Positions 20,512-31,609 of a stretch of 64,000 nucleotides of DNA are shown in pieces. Below the pieces are notes generated by a model. That model worked only from the letters and a program-made list of their open reading frames with translations. It had not been told where the DNA came from and did not search any database. Each line of letters begins with the position of its first letter. Positions within the stretch are counted from its first letter, which is position 1. Made by a program: the position numbers and the translations under genes. The stretch lies in assembly GCA_022828445.1 (NCBI GenBank), contig JAIZZJ010000006.1:1860001-1924000 (forward strand), read 5' to 3'. The stretch is from Graphiopsis chlorocephala (lineage: Eukaryota; Ascomycota; Dothideomycetes; Cladosporiales; Cladosporiaceae).

Positions 20512-21745
20512 ATGCTTTACACAAGCCTGATTTCTGCCGTCGCCACGGCGCTTCTTTCCGGACAGTCGCAAGCCCAATACCTGAACACCACTAAGGGCCC
20601 TGGATATATCAAGTACAGCACTGTCACCGGCTATTTCCTGCAGGATGAGCCGGATACTGTTGCTTCGGGCTTTGACTACGTAAGTTGCTCCCTCCGGTCT
20701 CAGTAGGACAAAATTGACGTGGTGATGCAGACTGCCAACAATTTTGGCCTCATCAACAAGACGTACCCTGGCTCTGGCGCCGGGAATGCTACTCAATGGC
20801 AGCGGTTCACTCAGGTCGTGGATTCTTTGAACGCGGATTCGGACCTTGATACTGTGTACAAGGTCTTGTTCATGGGTCGGCATGGAGAGGGTTTCCACAA
20901 TGCTGCTGAGAGCTACTATGGCACTCCTGCTTGGAACGTAAGTCAAAGTGGTCCATCAGATCTACTTCTACACGCATCTGACAAACATCTAGTGCTACTG
21001 GTCCGAACTGGACGGCAACGGCACTACAGTCTGGGCCGATGCGGATCTCACTGAGAACGGCCTCAAGCAGGCTCGAATCGCGAACGCCTACTGGCAGAAA
21101 CAGATCTCGACCCAACACGTCCCCTACCCGCAATCATACTATACATCTCCTCTGACTCGCTGCCTGCGCACCGCCAACATCACTTTCTCTGACCTGGAGC
21201 TTCCACACTACTACCCATTCGTCCCCACTGTGAAGGAGTTCTTCCGCGAGGGCATCTCGACTCACACTTGCGACCGCCGCAACAGCAAGACGTACATCAA
21301 GAATTTGTTCCCTGACTTCAACATCGAGGCTGGCTTCACTGAGAACGACAAGCTCTGGTCAGGCGTCGTCGCAGAGCCATCTGAGGCCCAAGACGCCCGC
21401 TCGAAATCCGTCCTCGATGACGTTTTCGCCAACGACGATCACACTTGGGTCTCCATCACGTCGCACAGTGGTGAGATTCGCAGCATCTTGCGGGTGCTTG
21501 GTCACAGGGAATTTTCTCTTGGTACTGGTGCTGTCATTCCTGTCCTTGTCAAGGCGCAGTTCTTGCCGGAGGGAGACAGGCCGAGCACGTCGGTGCCGGC
21601 GTTCACGTCCACGGACTTCTGCACCAATGGACCTCCGATCACTAGCGTTGCGACGAGCTCGCCTGGATGTGTTTGCTCGAGTAGTGTTTCTGTGAATGGA
21701 ACTGGTATTGCGAGCGCAACGGCTGTGCCTACTGCGTATAGATGA
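20512..21745 (+). CDS. Secreted histidine phosphatase superfamily (phosphoglycerate mutase-like) protein
   Basis: Three exons, 20512-20679, 20731-20937 and 20993-21745, with introns of 51 and 55 bp (both GTAAGT donors, TGCAG and TCTAG acceptors), give 375 aa. Residues 1-21 are a signal peptide (MLYTSLISAVATALLSGQSQA). The catalytic RHGEGFHN motif has the phospho-accepting His107. Other superfamily elements are LTENGLKQARIA, SPLTRCLRTA (second Arg) and VSITSHSGEIRSIL (second His). After about residue 320 there is a Ser/Thr/Pro-rich tail with extra cysteines, suggesting a glycosylated extracellular or wall-associated enzyme. Such fungal proteins are related to phosphoglycerate mutase and acid phosphatases, but the substrate is not evident. 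Confidence 0.85.
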
Positions 21746-21850
21746 TGGGCTATGGACCAGCAAGTCTCTCGATAAAGGTGCCTGTTCTCTCCAAATCATA
21801 ATCATCTCTCAATACTCTCTTCCCAACCCAGTCTCATCACCATTGCTAAC

Positions 21851-22423
21851 TCAAAACGCTCTGATTTGCTTCAACACCTCTGCTTTCATCAACGTAGTTG
21901 TCTCCCGATCAGTCCGCGCTTGATCCTTCTTGATCAAGCGACACGCCCATTTGTCTTGTACGTAGTAGCAGAAGATCGGACTTGATGACTCTGGCAGTCC
22001 GAGGGGTTCGATCAGGTCTTTCGAGTTACCGTCAGCTTTCTTCACGTACTCCTCCCAGTGAGAGTCAAACCTCGAAGCATCTTCCAGCTCGGTGAGCTTC
22101 CACTGCTGTTTTCTCTCCTTGGGATAAGAATGACATTCGAGCCAGGTCATATCGCAGAACTGCCCGCTGAAGATGCTCGTTCCGGTTGTCTTTAGGCGGA
22201 GGTAAATCTCATTCACCATGCTAACACTGATGTCTGGTGCCAATAGGCCGAATTCGTACACAAATCGCTGTTCCTCACTGGCTAGTAGCTCTTTGTCGTT
22301 CTACCAAAGCTCTTGGTATAACCTCAACGTCTCCTCTGAGAGTGCCACCCACTGCCGCACAACACTCTGCTCCCATCCGAACACAAATCCGAACCATTCC
22401 GATGGTAGATGATACTAGTACAT
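21851..22423 (-). pseudogene. Hypothetical coding remnant with one in-frame stop
   Basis: One minus-strand frame runs from about 22423 to 21851 with coding-like, amphipathic-helix composition (LSEETLRLYQELW, then NDKELLASEEQRFVYEF, then SVSMVNEIYLRLK). A single TAG at 22303-22301 falls between the first two segments. A 78-bp intron (GTAGAA at the stop to ACATCAG) would restore phase but would delete coding-looking sequence. No initiating ATG precedes the stop. The frame begins just after a TACTAG acceptor-like word. A shorter protein from the ATG near 22219 is an alternative. No family was recognised. Confidence 0.35.
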
Positions 22424-23047
22424 TAGCTACTTAGATCATTGGACCTTCCTATGGTAGTAGCACATCAGGATAGCTTTAGAATCGTAGCTAATGTTAAGCT
22501 GTACACAAACTTGAGCGTAAGAATTGTCACCACGTGTCGGGACAAGAAGCCCGGCTTGTCCAGTCGAATCTGGTGATGGCGATAGTGATAGAACGGCTCA
22601 CAGCCTATGCCCATACTCCATACTGGCCTCTCTGCGTTAGAGCGAGCAGTACGCACTACGAAGCTCGACCGCAAGTCCATGCAAACGAGGGAAAGCAAAA
22701 CATTGACTTAGGAGCGAAGGGAGCAAGAGAGGCCCTCTCGGCCTCTTCACAATCCGTGCATGCTCGCCGTGCCACTGAGAGGCCAGTGTCGTTTTTGAGC
22801 ATGAACCGCGAGAACGGATTGAGTGAGGAGGAGATGTGGACAGGAAGCGATGCAGAATAACGAAATCCATCCAAGATCCATCGGCACCCCACCACGCAAG
22901 AGCTCAGCTCCGAGATTCAGTGGAGCCTCGATCATGCACGTCGACACAACACGTTTTGCTTTCTTGATATAGATATTATTGTCTGTAGCCTGCTTTCCAA
23001 ACCTCTCGGATTGCCAATCCACTTACCAATATCAAACACCTCACATC
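22424..23047. promoter_or_regulatory. Upstream region of the cupin gene
   Basis: No gene supported. The plus-strand frame 22534-22860 has no motif. The final 60 bases are an A/C-rich leader. Confidence 0.3.
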
Positions 23048-23661
23048 ATGACCTCCGCTGGCATCGGTTTCGACGGCTTCATCAAGATCCCCGACCGTCC
23101 TCTCAACTTCGTCCCAGCCAAAGCCGGCGAGACAATCTACTTGGGCCAAATCACCTGCCGCATCCTCGAAGATGGCTCAAACACAGGTAAACTTCCACCC
23201 CCAAACCCTCCCCAAACCCTCCCCAAATCTCTTCATTAACAACATCCTCCCCCAAAAAAGACAACCGCCTCGGCACCGTCGAACTAACCCTCCCGCCCCG
23301 CACCCCCGGCCCTCCTCCCCACTGGCACGAAATGCACGACGAGACCTTCTACATCACCAAAGGCACCATCCGCTTTCACGTCCCCGACACCAGCCAACCG
23401 GGCAAAGACAAGGAAGTCATCGACGCGCACGTCGGCGACTACATGACGGTGCCGATCCGCTCGCCGCACACTTTCTCCAATCCGACGGACGAAGAAGCCA
23501 AGTTATTCTTCACGTCCACGCCCGCGTTTTATATTAATTATTTCAAGCTGTTGAGTCAGATGGGCGATAAGGGGAAGCCGATGCCGGCGGAGGCGAATAT
23601 GCAGGCTATGGCGTTGTATGCTACTACGCTTGTTGACAAGCAGCCGAGGAGGAATGAGTGA
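23048..23661 (+). CDS. Small cupin-domain protein (quercetin dioxygenase-like)
   Basis: Exons 23048-23186 and 23261-23661 with a 74-bp intron (GTAAAC...AAAAAG) give 179 aa. The single conserved beta-barrel carries cupin motif 1, PPHWHEMHDETFYI (His67, His69, Glu74 as metal ligands, then the G in TKGTIRF), and motif 2, GDYMTVPIRSPHTF (His116). This is the HxHx4E...H pattern of metal-binding cupins. Similar fungal monocupins are found as dioxygenase or isomerase relatives or accessory enzymes; the substrate is unknown. It converges with the amidase gene (stop codons 92 bp apart). No signal peptide. Confidence 0.85.
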
Positions 23662-23752
23662 TGGGGTTTTAGATGTAATTCACGATGATGAAGCAAGCTG
23701 TTTGATCAAGGTGCTATGCAGACTATTATACTCTAAATGTATGCAAGCTCAC

Positions 23753-25546
23753 TTACAGCAAACTTTTGCCACCCTTTCTCTTTCCCCTCTTTAACGCCTC
23801 GTCCACAACAGCCATTGCCTCCGCAAGCTTCCTCTCCATCAGCTTCGGTGCAACAACTTGCACGCTCAGCACGCTGCCCTCGTACAGCGCCCGTTCTTTC
23901 TCACCCCAAAGTCCACGATTGATCTTGTCCCAGCCATTCAGCGGCTCGCTAGTCTCAAGCTCACACGCGAGATCCTCTTTGGACACAGAGCGGACAGGAA
24001 TAATACCGGCCGGCAAGTCCAAAAGGTTGAAAGCCGCGGTATAGTTGACGTCGTTCCAGCGGTCAATGGGCGCGATGGGGTGGGGTGCGGGCGGGCAGAT
24101 GAAGACGTCGATTTCGCGGTCTTGCGAGAGGGTTTGTTTTCCTTTCCGTGAGGATGACGAAGTGGGGACCCAGAAGCCGCCGCTTTCGCGCCAGATGTCG
24201 AGGGCGCGGGTTTGAAGGTCGGTTCTCTGCCCTTGCAGTTTGGTGATTTCTTCGATGGTTTTGCGAGGCTTGCGGGCGACGCGGCTTTGGAGCCAAGGGG
24301 ATAGAGGCTCGGATTGGGACTCGAGGATGTCGAGCCAGCTGTTTGCGCCGTCCATGGAGAAGATGCCGTTGGCGGTCTTGATGCATTCGCTTAGCAGAGG
24401 AGTAATGTCAAGGTCGACGACCTCGATGGGCGTAAGGTGCATAGAAGATGACTGGGAGCGGAGGGTTTTGGCCACTTCGTCGAGCATGCGTTGGACTGGT
24501 GGGAGTGGCGTGACGTGCCCGTCTGTACGCACGATGCCGACGCGGAGGGGAGACTTTCGTCGGTTGGGTGGTGATCGAAGCTGATTGTAGATAGAAGTCT
24601 GCTGCTCCCAGGATTGGGGCAAGACATCCGGGTCGAACATCCATGGCTGGTTCTCGCCGACTGCGCGAAGTAGCATCTCGCAGTCTCGCACGCTGTGAGC
24701 GATGGGCCCAGCTGTTGCTTCAATTGTGACTTTACTACTGCCAGGAGGAAGGGCACCTTGTTGATTGGCGTACGGCACGCGGCCATGTGAAGGCTTGATG
24801 CCATAGAGACCATTGGCCAACGACGGGACGCGGATACTTCCTCCCACATCGGTGCCAACACCAATGGGACTGCCGTGGAGGCACACTAGGGCTCCTTCGC
24901 CGCCAGAGCTGCCGCCTGGCGTGAGATCTTTGTGCGCCGGGTTGCGAACACGGCCGAAGATGTTGTTGTGGCTATCCAACTGCATCATGGTCTGAGGAAC
25001 ATTGGTCTTGCAGTACAAGACAGCTCCAAGGGAGAGCAGGAGCTCGACGAGTGCAGAATTGGTTGTGCTGGGCTTGAAGCACAAGGCGGCGACGCCGAGC
25101 GATGCATCATACCCCTTGAGCTGGAAAGTGTCCTTCAGCGAGATGGGCAGGCCGTGGAGAGGGCCGAATGGCTGTCCAGTGCGGTCGAAGTGAGCATCAA
25201 GCTCTTTGGCTCGAGCAATAGCATCGTCGAACAGGATCTCGGTAAGGCAGTTGGTGAGTTGTTGAGCAATGGCAGCACGCTTGCAGAAAGCTGTTGTCAC
25301 GTCGGAGCTCCGGAGGTTGCCTTTTGCCAGCTCATCTACCAGTTCGGTGGCACTATAGTCCTCGGTGATTTGAAGTTCAGCGTCTGTCAGGATGCCGCTC
25401 TGACGAGGAACCTGAAGAAGGTTGGATTGTTCGAAGTTTGTGGACTCTGACAAACGCCACGCTTCTGGAATGCGAGCTCGCTGCTCAGCTTTCTTGCGAG
25501 CGGCGATATCACGCCAGGGCTCTTGCTTTGCTTCCTGTTCCGCCAT
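23753..25546 (-). CDS. Amidase-signature family enzyme (general/acetamidase-like)
   Basis: Single exon, 597 aa, ATG at 25546. The amidase-signature triad is complete: Lys138 in LPISLKDTF, Ser213 in the GGSSGGEG loop and Ser237 in GTDVGGSIRVPS. The spacing (75 and 24 residues) equals that of fatty acid amide hydrolase and fungal acetamidases. It hydrolyses carboxamides to acid and ammonia, probably in the cytosol, as there is no signal peptide or N-terminal membrane helix. Related fungal genes such as amdS allow amides to be used as nitrogen or carbon source; the substrate here cannot be told from sequence. Divergent from the glutamate decarboxylase gene over a 1.08-kb gap. Confidence 0.93.
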   Translation of the reverse strand: MAEQEAKQEPWRDIAARKKAEQRARIPEAWRLSESTNFEQSNLLQVPRQSGILTDAELQITEDYSATELVDELAKGNLRSSDVTTAFCKRAAIAQQLTNCLTEILFDDAIARAKELDAHFDRTGQPFGPLHGLPISLKDTFQLKGYDASLGVAALCFKPSTTNSALVELLLSLGAVLYCKTNVPQTMMQLDSHNNIFGRVRNPAHKDLTPGGSSGGEGALVCLHGSPIGVGTDVGGSIRVPSLANGLYGIKPSHGRVPYANQQGALPPGSSKVTIEATAGPIAHSVRDCEMLLRAVGENQPWMFDPDVLPQSWEQQTSIYNQLRSPPNRRKSPLRVGIVRTDGHVTPLPPVQRMLDEVAKTLRSQSSSMHLTPIEVVDLDITPLLSECIKTANGIFSMDGANSWLDILESQSEPLSPWLQSRVARKPRKTIEEITKLQGQRTDLQTRALDIWRESGGFWVPTSSSSRKGKQTLSQDREIDVFICPPAPHPIAPIDRWNDVNYTAAFNLLDLPAGIIPVRSVSKEDLACELETSEPLNGWDKINRGLWGEKERALYEGSVLSVQVVAPKLMERKLAEAMAVVDEALKRGKRKGGKSLL

Positions 25547-26623
25547 GTCTACAATGTGTATAAATATATGCTATACAAATGACAAGTGTATGGAGGTTGT
25601 GATTCTGCTTGCAGTACATGTTCAATCAAAGCTTGCCGAGGTCCAGGGGATGGCTTTCAGCCCCTCACTCTCATTCGCTAACATCTTCTTTCTGCCATGG
25701 TTCTTAAGAACATCACACAGAGTCTTCACTAACAACGACTGGGGTAGAAGTTGCTTTCCCTTCAGCATGTGTTGAGGAGGAGAAAGTCCGCGCTTGGTTC
25801 GGGCAGTTGTTCCCAGGCAATAATGCGAGGGCTAGATCGAGACATTGTGAGCTCGGAAATCGGGTTGCGTCGGCTATGGTACTGCACTGATAGACAGGAT
25901 CGTGTCGGATCGTGTCGGCTAAGGGCACATTCCACAGGCCAGCAGTCGGCTCATGCTCATGCACATGCACATGCACGAGAAGACCAACGAGGCCGACACA
26001 AACAAGCTTTTAGCTTGATTGCTACAAGGCGGCCCACTTGCTCGTTTGTGGGTCAGACTGGGCCTCGCCCGCCGCGGATGTTGTGGTCATTGCCATGGTC
26101 ATAGTGGGGGTCGTCATTATTTTGAATTCGCTGCTGCATGTCTTGTGCTACTGCGTGCCGTTACATGCGAATCTTGATTTCCGACGAGGGGCATGCAGCT
26201 TGCGTCAAGACACGTCAACAAGCGCGTCCAGGCCATGCACTGTCTTCCGTGCCATGCCAATGGCTAATCATCCCAATGGCTAATGCCTCTCTACTGTATC
26301 TGGATAATTGTCAATGTGACCGCGCGGCCGTGGCGTCGACGAAGAAGCAGCCACCCGTGGGAGCTTGTGCCTGCCCGAGCGGCTGGCTCTAGTAGCAGCT
26401 GGAGGAAGGCAAGGGCTACGTATGATTGTGTCATCATGCTTCAGCAAGGTGCATGCATGTGCATGTGCAAGTGCTCGTGTTGATGTCCTGAAGCTCCTCT
26501 CACGCACTTTCAGCTTGTTTTGCCGTCTTCTCAATCACTTGAAACCACCCGTCTCCAAACAGCTTGACATAGCAGCAGATTCCTTCTCCCTCACAACCTG
26601 CCCACAAGCTCACAGCCGGCATC
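25547..26623. promoter_or_regulatory. Bidirectional intergenic region between amidase and glutamate decarboxylase
   Basis: No gene seen. It contains a 12-base direct repeat, CCAATGGCTAAT, at 26257-26268 and 26273-26284; each copy starts with a CCAAT box, the HAP/CBF-type site. It also contains a 15-base perfect inverted repeat (TGCACATGCACATGC at 25960-25974, complement at 26455-26469) inside longer alternating purine-pyrimidine tracts. These sit 340 to 660 bases upstream of the decarboxylase start. Regulation by CCAAT-binding complex is an inference. Confidence 0.5.
26257..26284 (+). promoter_or_regulatory. Tandem CCAAT-box repeat
   Basis: Two identical 12-mers (CCAATGGCTAAT) spaced 16 bases start to start, about 340-370 bases before the glutamate decarboxylase ATG. 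CCAAT is the core recognised by fungal HAP2/3/5-type complexes (established). The function of this pair is inferred. Confidence 0.45.
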
Positions 26624-28332
26624 ATGGTCCATCTTGGTAAGGTCCAGACAGACCGCGAGATCGCAGACAGCAAACTCCCAGAACTTGAGAACCTTGACCT
26701 GGGTCCTGCCGACCAGAATGAAATTACTACCAGCGTCTATGGTTCTCGTTTCGCCGCTCAGGACCTGCCCAGGCACGAGATGCCCGAGGGTGAGATGCCT
26801 CGTGAGATGGCCTACCGCCTGATCAAGGACGACCTCACGCTTGACGGAAACCCAACACTCAAGTAAGCATTGAAGACTGCGCGCAGTAGTGCATTGATTC
26901 TGACCTTCCACAGCCTTGCTTCCTTCGTCACCACCTACATGGAGCCTGAGGTCGAGAAACTCATGGTCGATGCCTTTTCCAAGAACTTCATCGACTACGA
27001 AGAATACCCCGTGAGCGCCGACATTCAGAACCGCTGCGTCAACATGATCGCTCGCCTCTTCAACATTCCCTCCCACGACGAAAACACCAACGCCATGGGA
27101 ACATCCACAATCGGCTCTTCTGAGGCCATCATGCTTGCCACTCTCGCTATGAAGAAGACCTGGGTCAACAAGCGCAAGGCTGAGGGCAAGGATTTCAGCC
27201 GTCCGAACATAATCATGAACTCCGCTGTGCAGGTGTGCTGGGAGAAGGCTGCCCGCTACTTTGATGTTGAGGAGAAGTACGTCTACTGCACTCCCGACCG
27301 CTACGTGATCGACCCTGAGGAAGCTGTCAACTTGATTGACGAGAACACCATTGGTATCTGCTCCATTCTCGGCACGACGTTCACTGGCGAGTACGAGGAC
27401 ACAAAGAAGATCAACGATTTGTTGGTCGAGAGGAACATTGATTGCCCGATCCACGTCGATGCTGCTTCTGGTGGATTTGTGGCACCATTTGTCAACCCGA
27501 ACCTGGAGTGGGACTTCCGTCTTGAGAAGGTATGCTTTCTGGATATTCCACGCTCTCGCCGAGCAAATCACTAATATACTCCAAGGTCGTCTCCATCAAC
27601 GTCTCCGGCCACAAGTACGGTCTTGTCTACCCCGGTGTAGGCTGGGCCATCTGGCGCGATCCTAAGTACCTCCCCAAAGGTATCATCAGCATTACAATTC
27701 CCACTTGATTCACCACACAGCTAACATTCTCAGAACTCATCTTCAACATCAACTACCTCGGCGCTGACCAGGCCTCTTTCACGCTGAACTTCTCGCGAGG
27801 CGCTAGTCAAGTCCTCGCACAATACTATCAGCTGATCCGTCTCGGAAAGACCGGCTACCGCAGCATCATGCTCAACCTCACCCGCACCTCCGACTACCTC
27901 GCCGCTGCCGTGCAGTCCATGGGCTTCATCCTCATGTCTGAAACCAAAGGCAAAGGTCTACCGCTCGTAGCCTTCCGCCTCGACCCAGCGCGCAAACACA
28001 ACTTCGACGAGTTCGCCATCGCACACCAGCTTCGCGAACGCGGCTGGGTCGTGCCGGCCTACACCATGGCGCCGCACTCGGAGAGCCTCAAGATGATGCG
28101 CGTCGTCGTGCGCGAGGACTTCTCGCGCAGCAGGTGCGATGCGCTGGTGTCGGATCTGAAGCTTGCGCTGGCCGAGCTGGTCAAGATGGACGAGAAGAAG
28201 TTGCTTTCGCACTATGTGGACCACATGAAGAACCATGGCTCGCGGACGGGCAGGAGCAAGACCAACAACCACTTCACCGATGAGAAGCACAGTCTTAGCG
28301 GCAAGCACGGCAAGACTCATGGTGTGTGCTAG
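26624..28332 (+). CDS. Glutamate decarboxylase (PLP group II)
   Basis: Four exons, 26624-26862, 26914-27529, 27586-27679 and 27734-28332, with introns of 51, 56 and 54 bp, encode 515 aa. Group II decarboxylase hallmarks are visible: GTSTIGSSEAIMLA (phosphate-binding region), IHVDAASGGFVAPF with the PLP-contacting Asp, and INVSGHKYGLVYPG with the Schiff-base Lys295. The last 45 residues are Lys/His/Ser-rich. It converts glutamate to GABA, consuming a proton, and feeds the GABA shunt; fungal homologues (yeast GAD1) are cytosolic and stress linked. Length is slightly below yeast Gad1 (585). All splice sites are canonical and preserve phase, so the model is firm. Confidence 0.95.
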
Positions 28333-28768
28333 GCAAATGGTGGCTTGAATTGGGGATAAAAGATTAGGGCCGACCGGCTGCTTCACGATCGATCGAATTA
28401 GGGCAAAATGACATGACGTTCTTGATGATAAATGGGAATATCTTCTCGCTTGACAAAAAGTGCATTTTGTTGACTTCATGACCAATAAATTGTTGCTTAT
28501 TGGTTTGCTTCTCGGGTCTGCCAACGATGTCCCCTCTACCATTCTATCGCTTGGTGTGAGCTAATTTTTATGGGATACTTTCGTTTTCCGCTAATGCTGA
28601 GCTTAATGCAGCATGCCAGCTCCGTTTTCTCTCTCTCTTACAACACTAAACAAGCTCCAAATGTTCTTAACACGCTCCGGAACACCTCGCTAAATGGAGT
28701 TCTTCAGATTCCCCAACCGAAATAATGGTGCGCGTATGTGTGCGTGAGCCGCCATATCACCCTCCCAG

Positions 28769-28799
<31 letters not shown>

Positions 28800-28983
28800 T
28801 ACCTCGCCAGATCTTCGAAATTCCAGAATCGAAAATCAATTTTTGTATCCATATCCATCCCTTCCTTCCTTCCTTCCTTGCCTCCCTCCTGTTTTTTTTT
28901 CCACCTCGTCGCCCTCCAGTTTTTGTTGTTCCCTTCCAATAGCTGCGCCTTCCAGTTTTTTTCTTCCGTGCTCTTTTTGACAT
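28333..28983. repeat. Convergent 3' region with microsatellites
   Basis: Between two converging genes. It has a perfect (CAAT)7 tract at 28771-28798, a CTTC/TTCC tract at about 28857-28879 and a poly-T run near 28892. No gene was seen; these probably lie in 3' UTRs. Confidence 0.7.
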
Positions 28984-29242
28984 TCACATTATATCCTTAA
29001 TGCTGATCCTGCTGCTGCTTCCTCCTGGCATTCCTGCTCCACTTCCGGTTCCGCTCGAGTGAGAATGCGAACTTCCTGGTGCTGGACTCACGGATCCGCT
29101 AGGTTGCATGGGCGTGGGTGCTAGATGGCCGGAATTCTGCTGGAGGGGTGGTAATTGACCGCCGGGAATCGTGGAAGGGTAGGCTTGCGGTGCGTTGAAT
29201 GAAGGAGGTGGTGGAGCACGTTGTTGTTGTTGTTGTTGATGC

Positions 29243-29274
<32 letters not shown>

Positions 29275-31609
29275 AGATTGCGATTCGTGCAGCAGCGACG
29301 TGAGCACGTGCTGGATGTGGTCCCAGCCTGGCCACTCGTGGAGCTCGCGGTCTGAGAGTTGGTTTCCAGCAGGCGCAGGGGTTTCATTCTTGATATTGGC
29401 GCTGGCCATGGCGGGCGAGACGGCCTGCGGATCCGAGCCAGTCCAGACCCAGGCATTGTCCGAGTTTCCTTGCATATCACCCGACACGTACGCAAGCATT
29501 TCCTCGTCGTTTTCGAGCTGGTGCTGCGAAGCGCCGACGCGCAAGCGCTCCACCAGCTTCTCGAGGAAGAAGCTGAGGTGACGGCCGCAGGCCATGTTGT
29601 TGCGGCGCAAATCTCCCACTGCGGCTAAGACTTGAAGCAAAGTCAGGGCGGCAGCGTATTCGGCGCGGAAGGTGAGGACGAGGATGCATCGCCAGACGTG
29701 GGAGCAGAAGAAAGCGGGTGCCATTGTGCGCAGGCGTGCGGCCCAGCTGCCCATATGTGCTGGGTTGAACGATCGTTGTGCATAAGAAGCCGTGTCCTTC
29801 GCGACGGAAACCAAGCGGTCGAGAGCGTCGCGGCGTTCTGCGCGCCGGCAGCAAGGCGAGAGATTGTGACGGTAGAGGAGGAAGCGGGAGGTTTGTAGAG
29901 CGCAAGCGGCCGTTAGAAGGCGTGGATCGAGGTCGGCAGTTGAGTGGATGGCGAAGGGTTCTGGGTAAGAGGACATGATCGCTTTGAAGTGCTCGTCGTA
30001 GGTATTGAGAGTTCCGGCGGTGATGGTGCGAGATTTGAGGGTCTTCTTGATCGATGCAGTAATGCGAACGACTGGAATAACAGCGATCATACCATTGGGT
30101 GTTTGTTGGGAGGGCGGTTGTAGGATGTTGCCGTTAGTCTGGATGTACTCGTCGCTTACAGGCATGGGCTCGGCGACTTCGCAGTCTTCGTCTGAGATAT
30201 GCAAAGGCTTGCCTGTCTCAAGCGAGACAATTCTGGTAGTTTGGTCAGTGTTTGTGTATTTCCCTCCGTGACGGTATCCAAATCTGCTCTTACCTATCCC
30301 AAGTGTACAGCGCCCACCAGACGCGCCTCCTCATCTCTGCATCGAACGGCCCATATGGTCCACGATCGCTGTAAAGCCCAAGGTCCTGCGCAATATTCAT
30401 AGCACAAGCCACGTGTACTCGTCCGGTCGATCGAAGGTTCATCTCCATAAAGAATATGCTCCAAAGCAAATTTACTCGTACATGGTCCAGATCTAATTCA
30501 TCGTTTGTGAAATCGATACTGCTCATGCTGAGCTGTATGAACTTCTTGCCCTCCGTATCCGGCGCTGTAGTGCTTCCAGGATGGTCCATTAAAGTACCGC
30601 ACGCAAGTACCGCGAAAAACAGAGCTACCTTTACGTATTCTAAGCCTTTGAGCGTGCCTGCGCGATAGATCTCCTCGTATTCTCGCTGGAATGTTGGCCA
30701 ATGTAGGTGCGGAGCATAAACGTGTACAGAGCCGTGATAGTGTGATAGAAGTCGATCGGCAGTATGTTTCTGCGGTAAAGGGACGTCGTCATGAGGATAT
30801 CTAGCGGCGGGTCCGTTTTGACGATACGGAGTTGGTGGCTTGAAGATGCTGCGTCCATAGTTGCGCAAGTTGTGTCGGACACTATCGAAGTTGCTCATGA
30901 TCGGTGGAGCTGCTTTCGGTTCTCGTGACGCCGTCTCTGGGAGATTCAGTGAAGGTACGCTGGACATGTTCACATCGCTGTCGTTTGCACCGCTCTCCTG
31001 AGCCGAAGACTTCATCTGACTGATCTGCTGTTTCGCTGATGCCAATTGTTTTTCGAGGTCCTGGACTTGCTTGATCGACGACATACGTCGGTTAGTTTCC
31101 TTAGTGAATTGACATTTGACGCTGCGGCTCGAGCACTCAGAGCAGCTGGACATGTCTGTCGCGTCGCACTTGACTTTTCGTTCTCTGCAAGCATCGCAGC
31201 TAGGATCTTTGCGTCTTTGACGATAGGCACGCTTTTGCGCCGACAAAGCTGCTGCCGCTGCCGCAGACGGATGCGTCGGGGAAATGCCAGGTGGAGTTGA
31301 CATTGCGGAGTCATTTGAAATATAGTGTTCGTGCATCAATGGAGGCGGAGCCAGGGCAAGAGCTGGCCCTTGGGCTTGTGGATATGGATATGCCGGTGCC
31401 ATTCCGTTCGAGTGCATGTGTGCGTGGGTATGGCCAGGTGAGGCCGTTCGAAGTGCCGGATATGGACCACCAGCAGACGTGTAGCCGGTTGGAGTCGACT
31501 GTAATGTGCTTTGTGGTGACGGCTGCGATGATATCGACGATTCGTATGCGACCTGATTGTTTCCACTGGGTGATTGTGCAGACAGTCCAGGTCGGCCGCT
31601 AGGATCCAT
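28984..31609 (-). CDS. Zn(II)2Cys6 transcription factor with fungal-specific TF domain and polyglutamine tract
   Basis: Exons 31609-30294 and 30232-28984 with a 61-bp intron (GTAAGA...ACCAG) encode 854 aa. A long Ser/Pro/His/Tyr-rich N-terminus precedes the zinc cluster CDACRERKVKCDATD...CSEC...VKC (Cys 138, 141, 148, 156, 159, 166), then a coiled-coil (VQDLEKQLASAKQQI). The middle homology region follows; its RRRVWWALYTWDR-IVSLETGKP motif spans the intron. The C-terminus has a glutamine run with one His (about residues 755-775) and a Ser/Gly/Pro-rich end. It binds DNA as a dimer in the nucleus, in all likelihood; target genes are unknown. The gene has about 4 kb of gene-free sequence upstream, suggesting extensive regulation. 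I do not recognise a named orthologue with confidence. Confidence 0.9.
29221..29272 (-). repeat. CAG/CAA trinucleotide repeat encoding polyglutamine
   Basis: Runs of TTG and CTG on the plus strand encode about 17 glutamines interrupted by one histidine, within Zn2Cys6 regulator 1. Mixed CAA/CAG codons suggest selection on glutamine rather than recent pure-repeat expansion. Confidence 0.8.

Noticed and set aside
15340..22303. Stop-codon readthrough or reassignment to explain the single in-frame stops seen at several loci
   Set aside because: The stops are of all three kinds (TGA, TAG, TAA), lie in unrelated contexts, and intact genes here end normally with the same codons; intron or decay explains them better.
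23048..28332. A metabolic gene cluster of cupin, amidase and glutamate decarboxylase
   Set aside because: No backbone enzyme, transporter or local regulator tied to them; common primary-metabolism genes placed side by side.
28725..29000. Plus-strand ORF over the CAAT and CTTC repeats
   Set aside because: Low-complexity translation of microsatellites between converging genes.
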